From positions 1 through 8,302 of the forward strand of contig CAZTZY010000109.1 of NCBI GenBank assembly GCA_964617765.1: a stretch of DNA of 8,302 bases, in the 5' to 3' direction. Shown in pieces: positions 1 through 4,185 of the stretch. The position numbers and the translations under genes were made by a program. How positions within the stretch are numbered: the stretch's first letter is position 1; every line of letters begins with the position of its first letter. This DNA is from CAZTZY01 sp964617765 (GTDB lineage: Bacteria > Pseudomonadota > Gammaproteobacteria > Pseudomonadales > DT-91). Below the pieces are notes generated by a model that worked only from the letters and a program-made list of their open reading frames with translations, did not search any database and was not told the origin of the DNA.

Positions 1-15
1 GGCACCACTAAAACC

Positions 16-49
16 AAAAGGCCTGCATCTTGCAGGCCTTTTATTTTTT
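16..49. terminator. Strong hairpin, probably a bidirectional rho-independent terminator
   Basis: The arms at 16-27 and 31-42 are perfectly complementary over 12 bp, with a GGCCTGCA core flanked by AAAA and TTTT, around a 3-base loop. On the plus strand the stem runs into a T-rich tract to position 49, so it would best terminate a plus-strand gene ending left of the window. Read on the minus strand the stem ends in TTTT, then GG, then TTTT, and it lies about 67 bases past the SDR stop codon. It could therefore also end the SDR transcript. Hairpin and T-tract are seen directly; the bidirectional role is inferred. Confidence 0.85.
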
Positions 50-108
50 GGCAACTCCAATAATGGCAACCACCATCGCCTATTATCTACCCTGTTAACA
101 GACATTCC

Positions 109-969
109 TCAAAGTTTCAAAATGTGGCGCCACATAAAATCACGCAGTCTATCTGTCAGGAACGGAGCCAACAATTTCATCAAAAACGCATCAGAACCTG
201 CTGTATAACGAGCCTGCGGGCGAGTTGCTGTTGCAGCACGATATATCACCCGTGCTACCGCATCGGGGCCGGGTGCAGTTTTGCGTAATTTCGCACTCAC
301 CTCACTGTTTTGTGATATAGACTTACCGTAATACTGCCAGCCTGCTTCCCCCAGTATCGCCTGAATGCCCGCGTTAGAGTCTTCAAGCTTGTCATGGATT
401 TCAGTATTGATAAAACCCGGCTCAACCAGCACGATCTTCACTCCCGCCTGACGTAATTCCGGGCGCAAGGCATCCGATAAACCTTCCACTGCAAACTTGG
501 TCGCGCTATAAACACTCATCAGTGGTGTAGCCAGCACGCCAGCCCCTGAACTGATATTCACAATGCAACCCTGCACCTGTTTGATATAGGGCAAAAAGGC
601 GCGAATCATTTGCATAGTACCAATAACATTGGCATCAAAATGTCGATGGATATGGGCATTATCGGCATATTCCAGCGGGCACAACTCACTGAAAGCGGCA
701 TTATTCACCAGCAAATGCAGGCCACCGTCACTCAGTTGTTGATGTAACTCGATACTCAATGCAGTAATGCTGGCAGCATCAGCAATATCCACTAACACCG
801 GTACTATATTGTCTTTTTTCAATGCCAGTAATTTATCGGCATCGACCGACTTACGCACTGTAGCGAATACTCGCCATCCCTTTTGTGCAAACAACATGGC
901 TGTAGCGTGGCCTATACCACTTGAACAACCGGTAATTAACACTGTACGGAGTGATGAATCGTTTGACAT
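109..969 (-). CDS. Classical short-chain dehydrogenase/reductase (SDR), NAD(P)-dependent oxidoreductase
   Basis: This 286-residue protein has the full classical SDR signature. The Rossmann cofactor motif TGCSSGIG is at residues 13-20, the NNAA motif at 89-92, the catalytic serine at S140/S141 (NISSG), YSATK with the catalytic Y154 and K158, and the EPG turn at 183-185. The family catalyses reversible NAD(P)H-linked oxidation of an alcohol to a ketone or aldehyde. The roughly 80-residue C-terminal extension past the EPG turn is typical of the retinol or 17-beta-hydroxysteroid dehydrogenase-like branch, but the substrate cannot be read from sequence. No signal peptide or convincing membrane segment is seen, so it is probably cytosolic. 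The ATG at 967-969 sits just before the Rossmann strand. Its ribosome binding site is weak, with only a CGGA-like stretch. It is the last gene of the minus-strand run, 148 bp after the virK-like stop, and is probably transcribed on its own. The fold assignment is very secure; the function is general only. Confidence 0.93.
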   Translation of the reverse strand: MSNDSSLRTVLITGCSSGIGHATAMLFAQKGWRVFATVRKSVDADKLLALKKDNIVPVLVDIADAASITALSIELHQQLSDGGLHLLVNNAAFSELCPLEYADNAHIHRHFDANVIGTMQMIRAFLPYIKQVQGCIVNISSGAGVLATPLMSVYSATKFAVEGLSDALRPELRQAGVKIVLVEPGFINTEIHDKLEDSNAGIQAILGEAGWQYYGKSISQNSEVSAKLRKTAPGPDAVARVIYRAATATRPQARYTAGSDAFLMKLLAPFLTDRLRDFMWRHILKL

Positions 970-990
970 TGGGGAATCCGGTTAACTCAT

Positions 991-1010
991 TTAACGTCTA
1001 TTAACGTCTA
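991..1010. repeat. Perfect 10-bp tandem direct repeat upstream of the SDR gene
   Basis: TTAACGTCTA occurs twice back to back, 22 to 41 bases upstream of the SDR start codon. On the coding (minus) strand it reads TAGACGTTAA twice. The 10-bp period is close to one helical turn, which would put two half-sites on the same DNA face. The position fits a regulator site over the SDR promoter or 5' leader. The repeat is seen directly; the operator role is a guess. Confidence 0.4.
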
Positions 1011-1117
1011 TAGGCTGTTATCAAGGAAAGGCCATATTGCGGACTCTTGAAGAATCTGTACAGCTGATTAGCTGAAATTGGAATTTTGATAACTTTAATA
1101 ACGTTTTGCAGGTTCGC

Positions 1118-1878
1118 TTATATATTTTTTAATTCAGCCAACTTTTGCTGCCAGTTATTATTCATAGTGTCATATAAAGCCTGTTTGCACAGTCTCTTTT
1201 TCCGGGTTCTCGCACGATGATGGCGCGGCACGAGCAAAATATCCTTTTCCACTATGGTGGAGGGAAATTCAAAAAAATCACCACGCGAAACACCGCCACT
1301 GGCTTCCCATAAAGAATCGTATGTCGAAAAATGGTTTTCAGGATTGTCGTTAATGCATTCAGTACACTGGCGCGCAGAGGCTACCCCGGCAATCGTATCA
1401 ATATTAATGGCCTTGGCAAACGCCTGTATTGCAATAACTAACATGGCAGCCGGGCTGATTTCATNNNNNNNNNNNNNNNNNNNNNNNNNNNNNNNNNNNN
1501 NNNNNNNNNNNNNNNNNNNNNNNNNNNNNNNNNNNNNNNNNNNNNNNNNNNNNNNNNNNNNNNNATAGCCCCGGGCACAATTGAGAATGTCATCCTGTAC
1601 AATACCAAACCGTCCATCATGTACTTTATCGCCAATTCTCCTTCAAAAAATGTCATCCCGGGCATGGTTATAACGATACAGTAATCTACACCTTCAACGT
1701 TTTCCTGCCAGATACGCATTTTATTCGCGATAGTCTGCCAAATTTGATGGGTAGTAAGATATTGATTAATATATGAATAATGATTAATCACCACAGCCAG
1801 GCGTTTGGGGGTCGAAAAATGGACCGCAAGATAACAGCCCAAAAACTTATAGAGCATAATGGGATTATCAAGCACCAT
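1118..1878 (-). CDS. VirK/YbjX (DUF535) family protein, interrupted by an assembly gap
   Basis: Two minus-strand pieces flank the N run and read as one gene. The N-terminal piece (1878 down to the gap) has STPKRLAVVINHYSYINQ and FFEGELAIKYMMDGLVLYRM, which match the family's conserved R-x-HY and (K/F)EGEL...LY-x-(L/M)-TFS regions. The C-terminal piece (1464-1118) starts ISPAAMLVIAIQAFAKAINI, then gives DTIAGVAS, YDSLWEASGG, a short FFEFPS stretch, and basic residues RHHRARTRKKR before the end. This is the usual family order. The missing middle should hold the IGxLQG segment. VirK of Shigella and YbjX of enterics are linked to virulence or envelope stress, but their biochemistry is unclear. 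The N-gap length is a placeholder, so the reading frame across it is not meaningful. The ATG at 1876-1878 may not be the true start. The same frame stays open upstream for about 62 codons to a TAA at 2065-2067 and carries family-like sequence, but it contains no ATG, GTG or TTG. The 5' end may therefore be frameshifted, misassembled or started at a rare codon. Confidence 0.75.
1465..1564. other. Assembly gap (100 N)
   Basis: Exactly 100 consecutive N bases lie inside the virK-like gene. A round 100 is the usual placeholder for a scaffold gap of unknown length. From the family pattern, roughly 25-35 residues of coding sequence should be missing, so the true gap is probably close to this size. 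Confidence 0.98.
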
Positions 1879-2267
1879 CTGCCTTTGATGACCTTGTAAA
1901 AAATGACGGCGCAGCTTCAGGAATTGATTGAGGTTAAAAACTATTTTAAAGGCCTGAATAATTCTGCGCGGCAGTACCCGCGGATCTGATAATAGCTGCC
2001 AGTCTCCAAATCCCTTGAGATCTACTGATAGATAGCTAGAGCTCTCTTTCTGATTGTTTAAAATTTAAATGCACCAATGATGTGAAACACCAAAATCAAT
2101 GTATCTTGATTTGGATATTGTTATTTTTATTAGGGCTAATGTAGTTAAACACCGCTGGCTATTCAAGCGCTATAAATCATCTTTTTTAAATCCATAGCAT
2201 TCAAAATCTAACTCTGCTCAAACCCTGCTCAAACCCTGCTCAAAATATACTCCCGACAACTTCCTGG
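1879..2267. other. Region between the virK-like and dsbA-like genes
   Basis: This 389-bp stretch has two parts. From 1879 to 2064 the virK-like minus frame stays open. It encodes residues such as GDWQLLSDPR and RRHFLQGHQRQ, which look like the family's N-terminal region but lack a usual start codon. From 2065 to 2267 the sequence is AT-rich and appears non-coding on both strands. It holds the 11-bp tandem repeat at 2214-2246. No convincing terminator hairpin follows the dsbA-like stop. No promoter is clear enough to call, although the virK-like promoter should lie here. Confidence 0.6.
2214..2246. repeat. 11-bp tandem direct repeat, about 2.8 copies, PhoP-box-like geometry
   Basis: CTGCTCAAACC is repeated at 2214-2224 and 2225-2235, and a third, nearly complete copy begins at 2236. 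On the minus strand this gives GGTTTG half-sites (2219-2224 and 2230-2235) separated by the 5 bases AGCAG, with a degenerate ATTTTG at 2241-2246. The known PhoP box is two (G/T)GTTTA half-sites spaced by 5 bases, so the geometry matches with one mismatch per half-site. The repeat lies just past the dsbA-like stop and upstream of the virK-like gene, a family whose enteric members are PhoP-controlled. Binding by PhoP or another OmpR-family regulator is inferred only. Confidence 0.4.
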
Positions 2268-2990
2268 TTATTTGGGGCTAGCCAGTTTCTGCTCACGCCG
2301 CTCTTTATCAACAAGGAAATCAGTAATCAGCAGAATTTCTTCCAGGCTCTTAACATTGTCATTCAATACCCGATACTTGCCATTCACTATGATAGCAGGC
2401 GTGCCTGACACCTCGGCCTGTTGCATACGCTCGATGGCTGAGGATAACTGCGCTTCAATAGCAGGCGATGCTAACTGTTTTGTATAATCATCTTCATTAA
2501 GGCCAAACCGGGCAAAAACCTGCATAAATTTACGGTTTTGTACTTCCATATCCAGTTCAGCACGGATAGCGATAACTTCCTTGAACAAGGCAGCATGTAA
2601 AGCCTCCCTTTGCTCCAGGCTTTGCCCCATAAAATATAATTTGGCATGTAACTTCATCGCCTCTTGCCAAACGGCAGGTGATTTTTCAAGGATCACATCA
2701 GCAGCTTTCTTTTTGTCCCATTCAGCAATAACAGGCTCGAACGCTTCGCAGTGCGGGCAACCGTACCAGAAAAATTCAGTAACAACGATTTTATCACTAT
2801 GGCTGGCAATCGGCGTTTTTAACCGGGCGTAATGAACACCTTCAGAAAATAGCTCCACCATTACCGGTGCCCTATTTTCACTGCCGGAACTTTCCTGAGC
2901 ACTGCTTTCCACAACTTTGTTGGCATTATTCCCTTCAGAACAAGCAATCAGGGATAACAATAAACATAATACGGTGAATTTTTTAATCAT
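2268..2990 (-). CDS. DsbA-family thiol:disulfide oxidoreductase, lipoprotein form
   Basis: The protein has 240 residues. Residues 1-17 form a lipoprotein signal peptide: MIKK, a hydrophobic stretch, then a LIAC lipobox with lipidated C17. Residue +2 is Ser, which by the known sorting rule favours the outer membrane. A Ser/Glu/Asn-rich linker (about 18-42) leads to the thioredoxin fold. The active site is WYGCPHC with C78 and C81, identical to the CPHC of DsbA. The inserted helical domain spans about 90-190. The cis-proline loop SGTPA has P198, followed by a strand ending in NGKYRV. By family knowledge it introduces disulfides into folding envelope proteins and is usually reoxidised by DsbB; no dsbB is in the window. 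The start at 2988-2990 has AAAAGG about 9 bases upstream. The 116-bp gap from the SRPBCC gene suggests its own promoter. The classical DsbA of Escherichia coli is soluble, so the lipid anchor makes this a variant; dsbA is not assigned as a symbol because a second, soluble copy may exist elsewhere. Confidence 0.9.
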   Translation of the reverse strand: MIKKFTVLCLLLSLIACSEGNNANKVVESSAQESSGSENRAPVMVELFSEGVHYARLKTPIASHSDKIVVTEFFWYGCPHCEAFEPVIAEWDKKKAADVILEKSPAVWQEAMKLHAKLYFMGQSLEQREALHAALFKEVIAIRAELDMEVQNRKFMQVFARFGLNEDDYTKQLASPAIEAQLSSAIERMQQAEVSGTPAIIVNGKYRVLNDNVKSLEEILLITDFLVDKERREQKLASPK

Positions 2991-3042
2991 GGCGAATACC
3001 TTTTACAATGGATGACTAACACATAATATTAATGAAGACCTG

Positions 3043-3055
3043 AATAACTGTTATT
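3043..3055. promoter_or_regulatory. Short perfect inverted repeat upstream of the dsbA-like gene
   Basis: AATAAC and GTTATT are perfectly inverted around a single T, 53-65 bases upstream of the dsbA-like start codon. No T-tract follows that would make it a terminator. It sits where an operator or promoter-proximal protein site could be. The symmetry is seen directly, but a 13-bp AT-rich palindrome can occur by chance. Confidence 0.2.
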
Positions 3056-3106
3056 GCGAAGGGTTCAGAATGACAAAATGGAGTTATTGGCAGTTAACCC
3101 CGATGA

Positions 3107-3556
3107 TCATTCTTCCCTGATGTCCAGCTCAACCAAAAGCTTTAAAGCATCTAAAGACTCTTGCCATCCGAGATAACACATTTCTACAGGGATAAGCTCA
3201 GGAATTCCAGCTTGAACTATGGTGATGTCTGTACCACATAACACCTCTTTTATTGTCACGGTAACCGTTATATTGCCCGGAAGATTTTCATCTTCAAATT
3301 TATCGGCATAACGAATGCGCTGATTGGTTATAAGCTCAAGATATTCCCCACCAAAGGAGTGGCTTTGCTGTGTTGTAAAATTGGTAAATGATGCCCTGAA
3401 TGTACCGCCAACTTTAGCTTCCAAATGATCAAATCTCGCTGTAAACCCATTAGGCGGAAGCCATTTCACCATAGCATCTGGCGTTAAAAATGCCCTGTAA
3501 ATTTTCTCAGGGGTTGTCTTGAAAACCCTATGCAAGTTAACAGTATTACCGGTCAT
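3107..3556 (-). CDS. SRPBCC-fold protein, AHSA1-like (upstream paralogue lies at 3651-4082)
   Basis: The protein has 149 residues from the chosen ATG at 3554-3556. It has the AHSA1/COG3832 pattern: RVFKTTPEKIYRAFLTP, then KWLPPNGF, then GGTFRASF, FGGEYLEL, RYADKFEDENLPG and the C-terminal helix starting LGWQESLDALKLLVEL. These make a helix-grip (START/Bet v 1-like) fold with a cavity for a hydrophobic ligand. It has no signal peptide and is probably cytosolic. The family includes many proteins of unknown role, some near ArsR-type regulators; none is seen here. The frame stays open to an ATG at 3614-3616, but the added 20 residues are unlike the family. The ATG at 3554 has an excellent AGGAGAG site, so the shorter start is preferred. 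It lies 94 bp after the other SRPBCC gene and is probably co-transcribed with it. The ligand and function are unknown. Confidence 0.85.
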   Translation of the reverse strand: MTGNTVNLHRVFKTTPEKIYRAFLTPDAMVKWLPPNGFTARFDHLEAKVGGTFRASFTNFTTQQSHSFGGEYLELITNQRIRYADKFEDENLPGNITVTVTIKEVLCGTDITIVQAGIPELIPVEMCYLGWQESLDALKLLVELDIREE

Positions 3557-3560
3557 TTTT

Positions 3561-3567
3561 CTCTCCT
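3561..3567 (-). promoter_or_regulatory. Ribosome binding site that fixes the SRPBCC start at 3556
   Basis: The minus strand reads AGGAGAG followed by four A bases and the ATG at 3554-3556. The AGGAG core is 6 bases from the start codon, which is near ideal. It supports the 149-residue start over the in-frame ATG 60 bases upstream. Confidence 0.75.
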
Positions 3568-3650
3568 GATTTTTGCTGTGGTTTTTAATGTTGGCGCTCC
3601 AGGCGCAGGCAGACATCCAATGTACGCAGTGAAGGTGGTTAACACGCTGG

Positions 3651-4082
3651 TCAAACGCAATTTTTTACAACCGCCTCTAAGCGGTCAAGATTTTGTTGAT
3701 TGGCTATTGATACGAAATCGGCAATTTTCTTGTAGTGCTCTTCAGTGTCAAATAATTGTTGCCAATCCACCTGAGTTTTCTCACCTGATTGTGTAAATTC
3801 TATGGTCAGTATGAAATGATGCCCTAGCGTGTGCTCCAGAACAACTTTCTTATTGTTGATGATTTCGAGGAATCGGCTTTCATTTTTATAATCTTTGCCA
3901 TCTGGTCCATGCATGACATAGCGCCAGTACCCACCAATTACGTACTCAATTTCATTGATTGTAGTGGTAAAACCTTCTGGCCCCCACCATAAGGCTAACA
4001 ACTCAGGTTTTCTAAATGCGCCAAAAACAATATCAACAGGCGCAGCAATAATTTTTTGTTTTGTATCTGCTTTATTGTTCAT
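3651..4082 (-). CDS. SRPBCC-fold protein, AHSA1 domain
   Basis: This is a compact one-domain protein of 143 residues from the ATG at 4080-4082. It has the typical AHSA1/YndB pattern: IIAAPVDIVFGAFRKPELLALWWGPEGF near the N-terminus (only the motif ends are informative: AAP, F-x-KPELL, WWGPEGF), then GGYWRYVMHGPDG, FLEIINNKKVVLEH, and a C-terminal helix ending in LDRLEAVV. The fold is a helix-grip barrel for hydrophobic ligands. An in-frame GTG at 4089-4091 would add three residues (initiator, Thr, Glu). Neither start has a strong ribosome binding site, only an AAAGA stretch upstream, so the ATG is chosen by codon preference. It resembles the SRPBCC gene that follows it on the minus strand, but the two differ enough to be old paralogues. 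It lies 103 bp past the RND exporter stop, so read-through from the exporter is possible. The biological role cannot be deduced. Confidence 0.85.
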   Translation of the reverse strand: MNNKADTKQKIIAAPVDIVFGAFRKPELLALWWGPEGFTTTINEIEYVIGGYWRYVMHGPDGKDYKNESRFLEIINNKKVVLEHTLGHHFILTIEFTQSGEKTQVDWQQLFDTEEHYKKIADFVSIANQQNLDRLEAVVKNCV

Positions 4083-4129
4083 CTCAGTCACATCTTTGAT
4101 TTTTGCGTTTCAACGCTGCAGCTTGTCCA

Positions 4130-4139
4130 TTATTAATAA
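4130..4139. promoter_or_regulatory. AT-rich palindrome between the RND exporter and SRPBCC genes
   Basis: TTATTAATAA is a perfect 10-bp palindrome 48-57 bases upstream of the SRPBCC ATG at 4082, inside looser flanking symmetry (CTTGT ... ACAAG, 4122-4141). No T-tract follows it, so it is not a terminator. It lies where a promoter or operator for the SRPBCC pair would be. Chance is a real alternative. Confidence 0.15.
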
Positions 4140-4185
4140 CAAGGATAAGCATAATCCATCTACATACAAAAACACTATTTTACCC

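Noticed and set aside
1061..1074. CAGCT-GATT-AGCTG hairpin between the virK-like and SDR genes as a terminator
   Set aside because: The stem is only 5 bp and no T-run follows on the minus strand; it is more likely chance.
1254..1568. A plus-strand open frame running into the N gap
   Set aside because: It is antisense to the virK-like gene and is kept open partly by undefined bases; no recognisable protein.
3586..3612. GC-rich repeat (GGCGCTCCAGGCGC) between the SRPBCC genes as a terminator
   Set aside because: The GGCGC units are in direct orientation; only a 4-bp GCGC stem is possible and no T-tract follows on either strand.
3557..3616. A longer start for the SRPBCC gene at 3616
   Set aside because: The extra 20 residues do not resemble the family, and the ATG at 3556 has an excellent ribosome binding site while the upstream ATG does not.
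4107..4118. GCGTT-TC-AACGC hairpin upstream of the SRPBCC gene
   Set aside because: The two-base loop and short stem make it unstable, and it sits too close to the start codon to terminate the exporter transcript usefully.
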